Position numbers and translations under genes: made by a program
In this document: piece by piece, positions 17,222 to 25,371 of the stretch
Layout of the letters: every line of letters starts with the position of its first letter
Numbering within the stretch: the stretch's first letter is position 1
The notes under the pieces: generated by a model
The model's database searches: none
The model's input: only the letters and a program-made list of their open reading frames with translations
Told to the model about the DNA's origin: nothing
DNA from: Poriferisodalis sp965208485
Lineage (GTDB): Bacteria; Actinomycetota; Acidimicrobiia; Acidimicrobiales; Poriferisodalaceae
Reading direction: 5' to 3'
Length of the DNA: 64,000 nt
Assembly: GCF_965208485.1 (NCBI RefSeq)
Contig: NZ_OZ242344.1
Span: forward strand, 62,001 to 126,000

Positions 17222-18112
17222 TTAGTCGGTGTTGGTGTTTTCGTAGTCGGTCGGGCTGGTCATGTCGAGTGTGCTGTGGAGCCGTCGGGTGTTGTACCAG
17301 TCGGTGATCCATCGGGCGATGTCCCGGCGGGCTTGGCGGCGTGTGGCCCAGTCTCGCTGGTACAGCAGTTCGTGGGTGAGGGTGGAGAAGAGCGACTCGG
17401 CGGCGGCGTTGTCCAACGCACAGCCGACCCGCCCTGTCGAGCGGGTGATGTCGAGCTTGTCGCACGCTTTGGCGAAGTCCCCGGCGGTGTACTGGGAGCC
17501 CTTGTCGGTGTGGAAGATGACTCCGGCCACGTCGCCGCCTCTGGTGGCGACGGCCACCTCGATGGCGGCCTGAGCGAGCTTCGCGGTGGGGTGCCGGTCA
17601 GATGTGGCGAACCCCACGATGCGCCGGCTGTACAGGTCCATCACCGTCGCGAGGTGGACCTTGCCTTCGCCGGTGGGGATCTCCTTGAAGTCCCCGACCC
17701 AGCGCTGGTCGGGCGCCGCTGCGGTGAAGTCGCGCCCGATCAGGTCCTCCGCTGCAGCCTCGCCGTTGCCCGCTCGGCTCCGCCGGCGCTTCTTGGGGCG
17801 CGCAGCCAGGCCCTGGCGGGCCATGGAGGCCTCCACAGACCTGCGCGACACCGCCCGGCCCGCCCGGCGCAGCTGCACCCGGATCCGAGGCGACCCATAG
17901 GTCCCCTCCGAGCCGTCGAAGCAGTCCTTGACCGCGGCGCCGAGCTCGGCGCGGCGGGCCTCGATGCCCGACGGCGGGCCGCCCCGCCACCGGTAGAACC
18001 ACGACTCGGACAGCCCCAGCGCCCGGCAAGCAACCGCGTGGGGGATCCGGTGCTCGGTCCTCTGGGAGACCACAAAACGCGCCGCGCTCACTTTGTCGCC
18101 TCGTTCACCCAC
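17222..18112 (-). CDS. IS3-family transposase OrfB (integrase core)
   Basis: A 296-residue product with an HTH_21-like start (ACRALGLSESWFYRWRGG) and an rve catalytic core: the first Asp is in QRWVGDFKEIPTGEGKVHLA, the second in FHTDKGSQYT, and the Glu in CALDNAAAESLFSTLTHELL. The C-terminal RRLHSTLDMTSPTDYE block is typical of IS3. The frame is intact. It is expressed by frameshift from orfA, which overlaps its start. Confidence 0.94.
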   Translation of the reverse strand: MGERGDKVSAARFVVSQRTEHRIPHAVACRALGLSESWFYRWRGGPPSGIEARRAELGAAVKDCFDGSEGTYGSPRIRVQLRRAGRAVSRRSVEASMARQGLAARPKKRRRSRAGNGEAAAEDLIGRDFTAAAPDQRWVGDFKEIPTGEGKVHLATVMDLYSRRIVGFATSDRHPTAKLAQAAIEVAVATRGGDVAGVIFHTDKGSQYTAGDFAKACDKLDITRSTGRVGCALDNAAAESLFSTLTHELLYQRDWATRRQARRDIARWITDWYNTRRLHSTLDMTSPTDYENTNTD

Positions 18113-18375
18113 AGGACCACGGATCGTTTGAGCACATCGCGCTCCATCTCCAGCTCAGCGCAGCGGCGCCGCAGCCGCACCAGCTCGGCACGCTCGTCAG
18201 CGTCGAGCGCCCCCTCGCCGGCCGCTCGGCGCTCCGCTTTGACCCAGTTGCCCAAAGTCCCCGCATGAATCCCCAGATCCCGGGCGACCACAGCGATCGG
18301 CTTGCCGGTCTCGATCACGATCCTCACCGCGCCAGCGCGGAACTCCGGATCGAACCTTCTTCTTGTCTCAGGCAT
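18088..18375 (-). CDS. IS3-family transposase OrfA (helix-turn-helix)
   Basis: A 95-residue protein with the HTH_Tnp_1 pattern MPETRRRFDPEFRAGAVRIV, then KPIAVVARDLGIHAGTLGNW, and a leucine-zipper-like C-terminus (ERAELVRLRRRCAELEMERD). It provides the DNA-binding part of the OrfAB fusion transposase. It overlaps orfB by 25 bp in a different frame, the usual arrangement for IS3 elements. Confidence 0.92.
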   Translation of the reverse strand: MPETRRRFDPEFRAGAVRIVIETGKPIAVVARDLGIHAGTLGNWVKAERRAAGEGALDADERAELVRLRRRCAELEMERDVLKRSVVLWVNEATK

Positions 18376-18540
18376 CGCTCCCCTATTCCTCTGAGAGCAT
18401 GCCTCCTAGATTCCGGGGGAAGCCCACCCCCCCACCAACGCATCCGCGTCCAACAACACCCGATCCGACCCAGCCGTCCCCTGCATCCGACCAGTGTCCC
18501 GCGCGCACCCACCACCCACGCGGAAATCGCGGCCAATAAA

Positions 18541-18555
18541 TCAGCAGTCTCCTAG
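18541..18555. repeat. Solo terminal repeat of a CTAG-bounded element
   Basis: TCAGCAGTCTCCTAG is nearly identical to the right end of the element at 24630-24736 (one difference) and to the complement of its left end. No left partner is present nearby. The stretch from the IS3 end (18427) to the nucleotidyltransferase gene (18648) holds only this remnant and no gene I can support. Confidence 0.55.
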
Positions 18556-18647
18556 CTCGACATCCGCATCGCCCAGACCGCAGCGCTGGCATCGCTGGAA
18601 GCGTCGGCGTCGAGGACCCGCAGCAGCAGAGTCGCGGTGTTCGTCGA

Positions 18648-19253
18648 CTAGAGGGGCAGGCCCTCGCCGGACCTCGGGGATCGACTTTGGCTCGGGTATG
18701 CATCGCGCAGGCGTTCGGCGGCGAAAAGGGCCATCGCCGGATGCTGTCTGGACTCGGGGACGCCTTGTTGGATGAGGTAAATCAGTTCGCCGAGGTCGGT
18801 GATGCCGAGTGAACGGATGAGGAGCTCGCAATCAGGCCGGTCGATGTGCCGTCCGCTCGCGAGCTTCATGGCCAACACGTAACGGTCACCGGCGGAGTCG
18901 ATCACGAGGGTGCGTCCCTCGTAGAGGCGATCGGGCTCCATGGGGAGGTTCACGCGCTTGACGATGGCGTCGTCGTTGAGCCACTTCGTGCGCAGCCCGG
19001 GGTGGCGTTGGGCCACATCGGCTACGCAGCGGCGCAGCTGATCGGTCATGCCGTCGGAGACAACGTCGACATCGGTCGTGAGGCGTGCGTCGGTCCTCGT
19101 GGCGATTACCGCTCCCCCTGCGACGAACAGATGCAGCTGTTCGTCCACGCCTTCCTGGGCCAGGGTGTCGTCGAGTTCAGCGAAGTAGCGCTGCATGTCA
19201 GCGGCATTGAACGGCGTGTCGCCGACATGGGGGGTGGGATCAGCTGAACCCAT
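18648..19253 (-). CDS. Nucleotidyltransferase-fold protein, toxin-like (DUF6036/AbiEii-like)
   Basis: The product is about 201 residues. The nucleotidyltransferase signature is FVAGGAVIATRTDARLTTDV followed by DVVSD, giving the GG plus DxD pattern; ELIYLIQQGV lies in the C-terminal helices. The start at 19253 (MGSADPTPHVGDTPF) is chosen because it overlaps the upstream gene by 14 bp, as in coupled pairs; the open frame extends further upstream. Such proteins occur with a small upstream partner in type IV-like toxin-antitoxin or abortive-infection pairs. Its place in the tRNA-Leu island fits this. Activity is not shown. Confidence 0.7.
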   Translation of the reverse strand: MGSADPTPHVGDTPFNAADMQRYFAELDDTLAQEGVDEQLHLFVAGGAVIATRTDARLTTDVDVVSDGMTDQLRRCVADVAQRHPGLRTKWLNDDAIVKRVNLPMEPDRLYEGRTLVIDSAGDRYVLAMKLASGRHIDRPDCELLIRSLGITDLGELIYLIQQGVPESRQHPAMALFAAERLRDAYPSQSRSPRSGEGLPL

Positions 19254-19701
19254 GTACCCGATGGTCTTCGATGTCGACCGGTCGGAACCAAACGTCGTGG
19301 CGTGCGCACGCTGGTGGCGCTTCCGATCTCTCGTAGTCATTCCATGGGGTGGAGGGAAACTGAGGTTCGGTGAGGCTGATAGCGCGGCGCCGGCGCGCTG
19401 GCTGAGCCCACGTCGGAGCCGGTACGCCATCCCGATCGCACAACGCGTCGACTACAGCGGCGATCCTGCGCATGTCGAAGCGGCGGGCACCGAATCGGTG
19501 CCACCAATGAACCCGGCGGGGGGCAGCGGCGATCATCTCGAGGCGCATGGGATGGTCAGATGCCGCCCAGTCCTTGCAGAACTGCCTTATGCCGACGAGG
19601 CGAGCGCGGCCGTCATAATCAGCGATGAGTGCGGGCAAGTCACGGGCTCGCACGTTGCACTCGGGACCGGTGGTCGGCGATCGCGGGTCGAGAGCAGGCA
19701 C
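19240..19701 (-). CDS. Putative partner (antitoxin-like) of the nucleotidyltransferase
   Basis: The product is about 153 residues, ending ALCDRDGVPAPTWAQPARRR then SLTEPQFPSTPWNDYERSEA and ARHDVWFRPVDIEDHRVHGF. Proteins with this type of C-terminus (a DALAD.. GVP.P.W motif, then a short tail ending near a nucleotidyltransferase start) commonly precede DUF6036 proteins in actinobacteria. The GTG at 19701 (VPALDPRSPTT) is a guess; the frame is open to 19839. The 14-bp overlap with the next gene supports translational coupling. Confidence 0.5.
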   Translation of the reverse strand: MPALDPRSPTTGPECNVRARDLPALIADYDGRARLVGIRQFCKDWAASDHPMRLEMIAAAPRRVHWWHRFGARRFDMRRIAAVVDALCDRDGVPAPTWAQPARRRRAISLTEPQFPSTPWNDYERSEAPPACARHDVWFRPVDIEDHRVHGFS

Positions 19702-19974
19702 GCTCTCAGGGTACCGAGGCTTAGCTGGGCGGTGTCCGCGACATTGAGTGCTGTTGGCTGCGGCGTCGCGGGCTCTTGGCTGTCGGGTCCGAATTGCCTG
19801 ATCGACAGCAGAGCGGCTGATTCCTGGCCTGCGGAACATGAGCAGCGCGTGAGTGCTGAGCCCAGATTCACCGGTGGGGTTGGTGTGAGGGTGGGTGTGC
19901 GTCCGCTGGAAGGGCCTCTTGAGGTTGAGGTGTGTCTGAGTCTTCCGCGGAGTTCGGCTCGGTAATGAACCAAG

Positions 19975-20997
19975 TCATGTTGTCTCCTCGGGTTTGTTGG
20001 TGTTGCGGCGGTTGTGTTCGAGCCGTCGTGTTCGGGCTTGTTGGAGGCCTTGCCGGCGTGCCTCGCGGATCGTTTCTCCTCGGTGGTGGTGTTCGTCGTC
20101 GGGGGTGACGTAGCCGATCGCTTGGTGCAGTCTGACGGTGTTGTAGTCGGTCCGGACGCGGGCCAGCTCGGTTTCGAGCAGGTCGGGGTCGGCGATGTCG
20201 AGCAGGTGGGGCCATTCGTGCTTGATGCGGCCGAAGAAGCTCTCGATCCAGGCTTGGTCGGTGGGGGTGCGGGGGCGGCCGTGGTGCTGAGCGATGGCCA
20301 TCATCGCCATCCAGACGCGTGTGTCGCGGCTGGTCATTGCGGGGCCGTTGTCGGACACGGCGAGCAGGATCGGCCGGTCGGGGTCGTCGGGGTCGAGATC
20401 GAGGCGTTCGTCGGTGAGCAGCTCGTCGAGGCCTTGGGCGGCGAGTGCTTGGTCGAAGACGACTCGCACCTGGGTGGAGGTCTCCTCAGTCGAGACCAGG
20501 GTGGCGACCCAGTAGCGGGAGACCATGTCGACGATGGCGAACACGCAGCGCCGGGCGCGCCCGAAGTGGGTGACGTCCCAGATCCAGACCCGGTTCGGCG
20601 CCCAGACCAGCCAGTGCGGCCACGGCGTCTTTGGCTGTTTCGGTACCGGGGGCCGCTGAGCCGGCACAAGGCCGTGAGCAGCCAGAACGCGCCGGAACGT
20701 CGAGGGCGCCACCCATACCCGGCCCTCGTAGGAGCCTCGGTGGGCGAGCTTGCGGTGGGACCGGTCGGTCGGCCCCCATTCCTCGGCGACCGCGAGGATC
20801 TCCTCGATCTCCCACCCCAGCAGCCCATGGACCGCAGCGCCGCCCGGGGCAAGGTCGCTGAGAGTGCCCAGCTCGCGGCGGCGGGCCCGCCAGCGATGCA
20901 CCCGGTCGTCGGAGACCTGCCACACCCCAGCAGCCCACCTGTGCGACAAACCGGCGGCGACAGCGTCGTCGACAGTCTTGAGGACCAGTTCTTTCAC
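19975..20997 (-). CDS. IS3/IS481-like transposase OrfB, copy 1
   Basis: A 340-residue DDE (rve) transposase. An N-terminal helical DNA-binding region is followed by HGLLGWEIEEILAVAEEWGP and DRSHRKLAHRGSY. Catalytic residues lie in RVWIWDVTHFGRARRCVFAI, LLAVSDNGPAMTSRDT and DQAWIESFFGRIKHEWPHL. The C-terminus is Arg/Glu-rich. It is homologous to the OrfB of copy 2 (23140-24198) but clearly diverged, so these are two related elements, not a recent duplicate. Confidence 0.9.
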   Translation of the reverse strand: MKELVLKTVDDAVAAGLSHRWAAGVWQVSDDRVHRWRARRRELGTLSDLAPGGAAVHGLLGWEIEEILAVAEEWGPTDRSHRKLAHRGSYEGRVWVAPSTFRRVLAAHGLVPAQRPPVPKQPKTPWPHWLVWAPNRVWIWDVTHFGRARRCVFAIVDMVSRYWVATLVSTEETSTQVRVVFDQALAAQGLDELLTDERLDLDPDDPDRPILLAVSDNGPAMTSRDTRVWMAMMAIAQHHGRPRTPTDQAWIESFFGRIKHEWPHLLDIADPDLLETELARVRTDYNTVRLHQAIGYVTPDDEHHHRGETIREARRQGLQQARTRRLEHNRRNTNKPEETT

Positions 20998-21029
20998 CTC
21001 GGCGGGGACTCTCGCCGGGACCGGCCCGC

Positions 21030-21352
21030 TCAGTCCCAGCCGGATTTTCCCCGCACGATCGCCAACTCGATCGCTTGGGCCTTGACCGCCTCGGTGAGCC
21101 GGCCGATCTCCGCCTGGGCCTCTTCGAGCTCCCAGTTCCGCTCCCCCCAGGCCGCCCCGGCTTGCGGGACAACGCAGCCAAAGCAGCGTCTTTGACCGTG
21201 CGCCGGATCGTGATCACCGTCGACACGTCCACCCCCCACTTGCGGGCGGCATCGGCCTGAGTGATCGCCCCGCTCGTGACCTGCAGATAAATCTCCCACT
21301 TCGTCTCCGCGGACAGCTTCTTGGGCCGTCGCCGACCCTCGCTGATCGTCAT
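21030..21352 (-). pseudogene. Transposase OrfA, copy 1, frameshifted
   Basis: The first part reads MTISEGRRRPKKLSAETKWE through ALSRKPGRPG and then leaves frame at a run of six C (plus strand, about 21145-21150). In the neighbouring frame the product continues ERNWELEEAQAEIGRLTEAV to GKSGWD and stops. The OrfA of copy 2 runs through the same region without a break. One base change in a homopolymer explains it; an assembly error is possible. Confidence 0.75.
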
Positions 21353-22810
21353 CTGATGCTCCTTCGCTCCTCAGCGAGAACACAACCAGACTTGGACCAT
21401 TTCCCGCCCCACACTCCGCGGCGAAGTCAGACGCAACACACCGCGTGATGCCATGACGGGAGGCACTTTCTGTGAGCGATGATACGCGGTTGTTGGACCG
21501 GGTCGAGGCAGTGTTCGACGAGGGCTCTTTGGTGGGGGACGCGGGTCTGCTGGCGGTGGGCACCTTGGCGGGCCGGCTGGGCTTGGAGGGCTTGATCGAC
21601 GAGACTGTGCGTCCGCCGGCGGCGGGCCGCGGGTCGGGAGCGAAGGTGCTCACGGCGGTGTGCTCGATGCTGGTGGGCGGGTCGTTCTTCTCTGACGCGG
21701 ATCGGCTGCGGGCCGGCTCGGCTGGGGCGGTGGTTGGGTTCGCGCCGGTGGCGCCGTCCACGCTGGGGACGTTCGCGAGGTCGTTCTCGTGGGGTCATGT
21801 GCGCCAGCTCGACCGCGCCCAGGAGCTCGCGTTGGGCCGTGCGTGGGCTGCTGGGGCCGCCCCGGCCGCGGAAGCGATCACGGTCGACATCGACTCCACG
21901 CTGTGGGGGGTGCACAGCGACGCGAAGCACGGCGCCGCGTACGGCCACGGCGGGCGGCTCGGCTATCACCCGCTGGTGGCGGCCCGCGACGACACCGGTG
22001 AGATCGTGCACTCCCGGATGCGCAAGGGCTCCTCGCAGCGGGGACACGTCGATTTCGCCGCGGAGACCTTGGCGCGGGTGCGCCGCCTGGCGCCGGGCGC
22101 GGCGCTCACGCTTCGAGCTGACGCGGGGTTCTTCTCGTGGGACCTGATCGACAAGCTCGACGCGCACGGCACGAGGTTCCTGATCGCGATCGCCCGCAAC
22201 CCTGCTGTCGACAAGGCGATCGCCGCCATCGGCGACGACGACTGGACACCGATCGGCTACACCGACGACGGCGAAGCCCAGGTCGCCCAGGCCACGCTGA
22301 CCAGCGGCCGACGCGCCGCGGGCAAGCCCAAGCGCACGGTGCGCCTCGTGGTGCGCCGCACCCGCCTCGCCGGCGGCCAAGCCGAGCTGTGGCCGAACTG
22401 GCGCCACCACGCCGTGGTCACCGACATACCCGCTGAGGGGCTCGACACCAAAGCAGCCGACACCGCGTACCGCGCTCACGCCCGCGTCGAGCAAGCCATC
22501 CGCGACATCAAAGCCGGCGGCCTCGCCCACTGCCCCTCAGGACGGTTCGCGGCGAACGCCGCCTGGCTCGCCTTCGCCGTCCTCGCCCACAACATCGCAC
22601 GCTGGACCGCGCGCATCGGCCGGGTCCACGAACCCCGCAAGCTCACCGTTGGGGCCACCATCGCCCGACGCCTGCTCAACATCCCCGGACGGCTCGTCAA
22701 CCGCAGCGGCCGACCCACCCTCTGTGTTGCGTCTGATTTTGCGCGACGGGTTCTGAGTTTTTTCGAGCAGCGTCGGTCAGGGTTGGCGGTCTCAGCGCAG
22801 GAGGCTGCCG

Positions 22811-23143
22811 ATGACCGCTCCGCCGGGCCGGAGACCGAGGAAGATGCTCACAGCGGAGCAGAAGTACGACTTGTGGGTGCGGATGCTGACTGGGCAGATC
22901 ACCCAGGCCGAGGCGGCGGCGGAGGCCGGCGTGGATCGGTCGGTGGTGTCTCGTTTGCGTGCGGTGGCACGCGACGGGGCGATCGCTGCGTTGGGGGCGT
23001 CGAAGCCTGGGCGGCCACGCCGGACGCGGGCCGAGGCGTCCGAGGCGGCGGCGTTGCGGGCGGAGGTGGAGCGGCTGGGCCGCACTGTTGTGGAGCAGGC
23101 CGTGGAGCTGGCGGTGCTGCGGGGAAAAACGGGCTGGGGATGA
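22811..23143 (+). CDS. Transposase OrfA, copy 2
   Basis: A 110-residue DNA-binding protein: MTAPPGRRPRKMLTAEQKYD, then an HTH (GQITQAEAAAEAGVDRSVVS) and a coiled-coil C-terminus (ALRAEVERLGRTVVEQAVEL). It ends GKTGWG with a TGA that overlaps the orfB ATG (ATGA). It is equivalent to the frameshifted OrfA of copy 1, where the same KTGWG-type end is seen as KSGWD. Confidence 0.88.
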   Translation: MTAPPGRRPRKMLTAEQKYDLWVRMLTGQITQAEAAAEAGVDRSVVSRLRAVARDGAIAALGASKPGRPRRTRAEASEAAALRAEVERLGRTVVEQAVELAVLRGKTGWG

Positions 23144-24198
23144 GCGGCCCTGTTCCCGCCCGCGTCGATGGGGCCGCCAAGGAGTGCTTGCTGGGGCTGA
23201 TCGACGACGCCACCGCAGCGGGATGGACCCACGGCCGGGTGTGCGCGGTGCTGGGCATCGATCGGCGCCGGGCGTGGCGCTGGTCCCGGCGCCGCGACGC
23301 GGGGCGGCTCGATGACGCCCGCCCCGGGGGCCGTGCGGTCCATGGGCTGCTGGGGTGGGAACGCGACGAGATCGTGAAGCTGTTCGACGAATGGGGCGAC
23401 GTCGACCGGTCCCATCGCAAGCTCGCCCACCGGGGCTCCTGTCTGGGCCGGGTGTGGGTGTCGCCGTCCAGCGTGGACCGCGTTCTCGCAGGTCACGGCC
23501 TCGCCCTGGCAGGCGTGCCGCGCCCCAAGCGGACGGCTCGCTCGCCGTGGCCCGGCTGGTGCGAGTGGCGCCCCAACCAGCTGTGGTGCTGGGACGGCAC
23601 CCAGTTCCCCCGATGCCGGCCCGCCAAGCACGCCTACGCGATCGTTGATGTCGTGTCCCGCAAGTGGATCGCCGCCCACCTCACCGGCACCCCGGACTCG
23701 GTCGCCGCTCGAGTGCTGTCCGCCGAAGCGCTCCAAGCCGAGGGGCTGCTCACCGACGAGATCGCGGCCCGCTTGGCCGATCCCGACGCCGAGCCGCCTC
23801 AGCACGACGACATCCCGCTGCTGCTGGCGCTGTCGGACAACGGCCCCGAGATGCGCGCCGGCGACACCGCCCGCTTCATGGCCGCCTGCTCGATCGTCCA
23901 GCACTTCGGCCGCCCATCCACGCCCACCGACCAAGCCTGGATCGAGTCACTCTTCGGGCACCTCAAAGACGAGCACCCCTACCTCGACACGCTGGACCGT
24001 CCCGCCGATCTCGCCCGGGAGCCCGAACGCGTCCGGACCCACTACAACGAGAACCGGCTGCACGAAGGCATCGGATACGTCACCCCCCAAGACGAGCACC
24101 AAGGCCGAGGAGAACAGATCCGCCGAGCCCGCCGAGACGGCCTCCGACAAGCCGACGCCCAACGCCGCCACGCCCGCCGAAACCGCCCACTGCCATGA
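23140..24198 (+). CDS. IS3/IS481-like transposase OrfB, copy 2
   Basis: A 352-residue DDE transposase that starts at the ATG overlapping the orfA stop (MSGPVPARVDGAAKECLLGL). It shares GRAVHGLLGWERDEIVKLFD and DRSHRKLAHRGSC with copy 1. The catalytic region contains QLWCWDGTQFPRCRPAKHAY, LLALSDNGPEMRAGD and DQAWIESLFGHLKDEHPYL, and an Arg-rich tail follows. The frame is also open upstream into the host IS1380 gene, but that part is not OrfB. Confidence 0.9.
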   Translation: MSGPVPARVDGAAKECLLGLIDDATAAGWTHGRVCAVLGIDRRRAWRWSRRRDAGRLDDARPGGRAVHGLLGWERDEIVKLFDEWGDVDRSHRKLAHRGSCLGRVWVSPSSVDRVLAGHGLALAGVPRPKRTARSPWPGWCEWRPNQLWCWDGTQFPRCRPAKHAYAIVDVVSRKWIAAHLTGTPDSVAARVLSAEALQAEGLLTDEIAARLADPDAEPPQHDDIPLLLALSDNGPEMRAGDTARFMAACSIVQHFGRPSTPTDQAWIESLFGHLKDEHPYLDTLDRPADLAREPERVRTHYNENRLHEGIGYVTPQDEHQGRGEQIRRARRDGLRQADAQRRHARRNRPLP

Positions 24199-24542
24199 CC
24201 AACCCAACACCACCGCCAGCACGCCGACGCTGCTTGAAAAACCCGGCAATCTGTCGCGAAGAGTCAGAAACACCTCACTGCGGCTCCCGGCCCGATGGCC
24301 CTGGGCAGCCCAGTTCACCGCCGCGCTGCGACACATCCGCAACCTGCCCCAGCGCTGCTGAGCAAACCCCAGCGCCACGCAGCGCCGCGCAGCACACCCC
24401 CGAGGCGCAGCACACAAACCACCCCCCAAGCCGCCGCCGACCCCGCACGCGTCCGAACCCACCAAACCCGCCCCAGCCACAAACCAACCCACCCACAACC
24501 CGCCCAACACCACACCACCCACCCCACCGGTGGATCTGGGCT

Positions 24543-24576
24543 TAGAGCATGCCTCCTAGATTCCGGGGGAAGCCCA
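24543..24576. repeat. Detached right end of the IS3 element
   Basis: TAGAGCATGCCTCCTAGATT and the following CCGGGGGAAGCCCA repeat the right terminus of the IS3 element at 18394-18426 almost perfectly. No left end or transposase accompanies it. It abuts the right repeat of the IS1380 element, which suggests IS1380 inserted next to or into a now-lost IS3 copy. Confidence 0.75.
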
Positions 24577-24629
24577 GTTTTGTGGTTGTCGGGTTCGGTG
24601 GTTGGCAGCGTAGGTATGCGGACACCGCG

Positions 24630-24736
24630 CTAGGAGACTGCTGAGCAATTGCCGAAATCGCCGATTCATGGGCACAAAGCCGCAGGTCAGAGCGTTGCAG
24701 ACTTGCCCGAATCCGAATAAATCAGCGGTCTCCTAG
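24630..24736. mobile_element. MITE-like palindromic element, CTAG-bounded, at the smpB stop codon
   Basis: CTAGGAGACTGCTGA (24630-24644) and TCAGCGGTCTCCTAG (24722-24736) are inverted repeats with one mismatch. GCG flanks both ends (24627-24629 and 24737-24739), or CTAG itself may be the duplicated target. There is no coding capacity. The right CTAG contains the stop codon of smpB. A solo end of the same family lies at 18541. Confidence 0.7.
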
Positions 24737-25197
24737 GCGGACCTATGGCGCAATGCCCGCTGTGCCTCGCGATCGGTCTCGCGCTTGCGGATCGCCTGCC
24801 GCTTGTCGTACAGGCGGCGGCCCCGGGCGAGGCCGAGTTCGATCTTGGCGCGCCCGTCGCGGAAGTAGATCTCCAGCGGGATGAGCTGCAGGCGGTCCTG
24901 TTCGGTGCGGGCACGCAGCCGGTTGATCTCGGCGCGGTGCATGAGCAGCTTGCGAGGTTGCTCGACCTCGTGGCCCAAGGCCGGCGATGCGTGGGTCCAT
25001 GGGGCGATGTGCAGGCCCATCAGCCACATCTCGTCGTTGCGGACACGGGCATAGGCGTCGCCCATCTGGGCGCCGCCGGCGCGCAGCGACTTCACCTCGG
25101 TGCCGCGCAGCACCATGCCGCACTCGAAGGTGTCGAGCACTTCGTAGTTGCGCCGCGCACGCCGGTTCGACGCCACGACAATCCGGTCGTCTGCCAC
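24733..25197 (-). CDS. smpB: SsrA-binding protein SmpB
   Basis: A 154-residue RNA-binding protein that carries tmRNA to stalled ribosomes. The family core is visible: VASNRRARRNYEVLDTFECG, MVLRGTEVKSLRAGGAQMGD and AEINRLRARTEQDRLQLIPL, with the basic tail GRRLYDKRQAIRKRETDREA. The GTG at 25197 (VADDRIVVASN) matches the usual N-terminus; the frame is open to 25533 but the extra part is not SmpB-like. The stop codon is provided by the inserted palindromic element, which may have changed the last few residues. Confidence 0.95.
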   Translation of the reverse strand: MADDRIVVASNRRARRNYEVLDTFECGMVLRGTEVKSLRAGGAQMGDAYARVRNDEMWLMGLHIAPWTHASPALGHEVEQPRKLLMHRAEINRLRARTEQDRLQLIPLEIYFRDGRAKIELGLARGRRLYDKRQAIRKRETDREAQRALRHRSA

Positions 25198-25371
25198 AGC
25201 GTGCAGGGTACGGCTGACAGTCTCGGCGCCTGCACCGATCCAGGACCGACGTAGCTGGCGGCGACCGCGGCCCGTAGAATCCTGAGCTATCAGGTCAGGA
25301 ATTGCCCGAATCAGGCTGGTTCTTGGCACCGGATCCCTTCCACCACCCGTACCGCTGAACCGGGAGCTCCG

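Larger units (their letters stand above)
17193..18426. mobile_element. IS3-family insertion sequence
   Basis: The element is about 1.23 kb, with ends TGGGCTTCCCCC (17193) and GGGGGAAGCCCA (ending 18426) as inverted repeats beginning TG and ending CA. It contains orfA and orfB on the minus strand with a 25-bp overlap suited to a programmed frameshift. No clear target duplication is seen. A detached copy of its right end occurs at 24543-24576. Confidence 0.88.
19926..21440. mobile_element. Two-ORF IS (rve-type transposase), copy 1, in the IS1380 5' region
   Basis: The 1515-bp element has ends TGAGGTGTGTCTGA (19926-19939) and TCAGACGCAACACA (21427-21440), which are also the ends of copy 2 apart from one base. 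It is oriented opposite to the IS1380 transposase. OrfA is frameshifted and OrfB is intact. No clear target duplication is seen. Confidence 0.8.
22723..24277. mobile_element. Two-ORF IS (rve-type transposase), copy 2, inside the IS1380 transposase
   Basis: The 1555-bp element has ends TGTGTTGCGTCTGA (22723-22736) and the complement of TGAGGTGTTTCTGA (ending 24277). CTC (22720-22722) and CTG (24278-24280) look like a 3-bp target duplication with one change. orfA and orfB are both intact on the plus strand, so this copy may be functional. Confidence 0.82.
21472..24361 (+). pseudogene. IS1380-family transposase, interrupted by an insertion
   Basis: Exon-like part 1 (21472-22722) encodes VEAVFDEGSLVGDAGLLAVG at the start and an IS1380 DDE core with ITVDIDSTLWGVHSDAKHGA, KGSSQRGHVDF, LRADAGFFSW and ARVEQAIRDIKAGGLAHCPS. 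At RPT the frame runs into the inserted element. Part 2 (24278-24361) resumes with LRLPARWPWAAQFTAALRHI then RNLPQRC and a stop. Joining 22719 to 24278 restores the reading frame exactly. The long frame 21472-24198 is thus an artefactual fusion of two transposases. Confidence 0.85.
19859..24542. mobile_element. IS1380-family element interrupted twice by another IS
   Basis: Outer inverted repeats AGCCCAGATTCACCGGTGGG (from 19859) and CCCACCGGTGGATCTGGGCT (ending 24542) match at 19 of 20 positions and bound the composite. Subtracting the two inserted elements leaves about 1.6 kb, normal for IS1380. The first insertion lies in the 5' untranslated part, the second within the last 30 codons of the transposase. 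The right end abuts a detached IS3 terminus. Confidence 0.75.

Noticed and set aside
17132..18268. A 378-codon plus-strand frame
   Set aside because: It is the antisense of the IS3 orfB and orfA genes and has no motifs.
21472..24198. A 908-codon open frame
   Set aside because: It joins the N-terminal part of an IS1380 transposase to OrfB of an inserted element through an untypical middle segment. Terminal repeats at 22723 and 24277 show that it is two genes.
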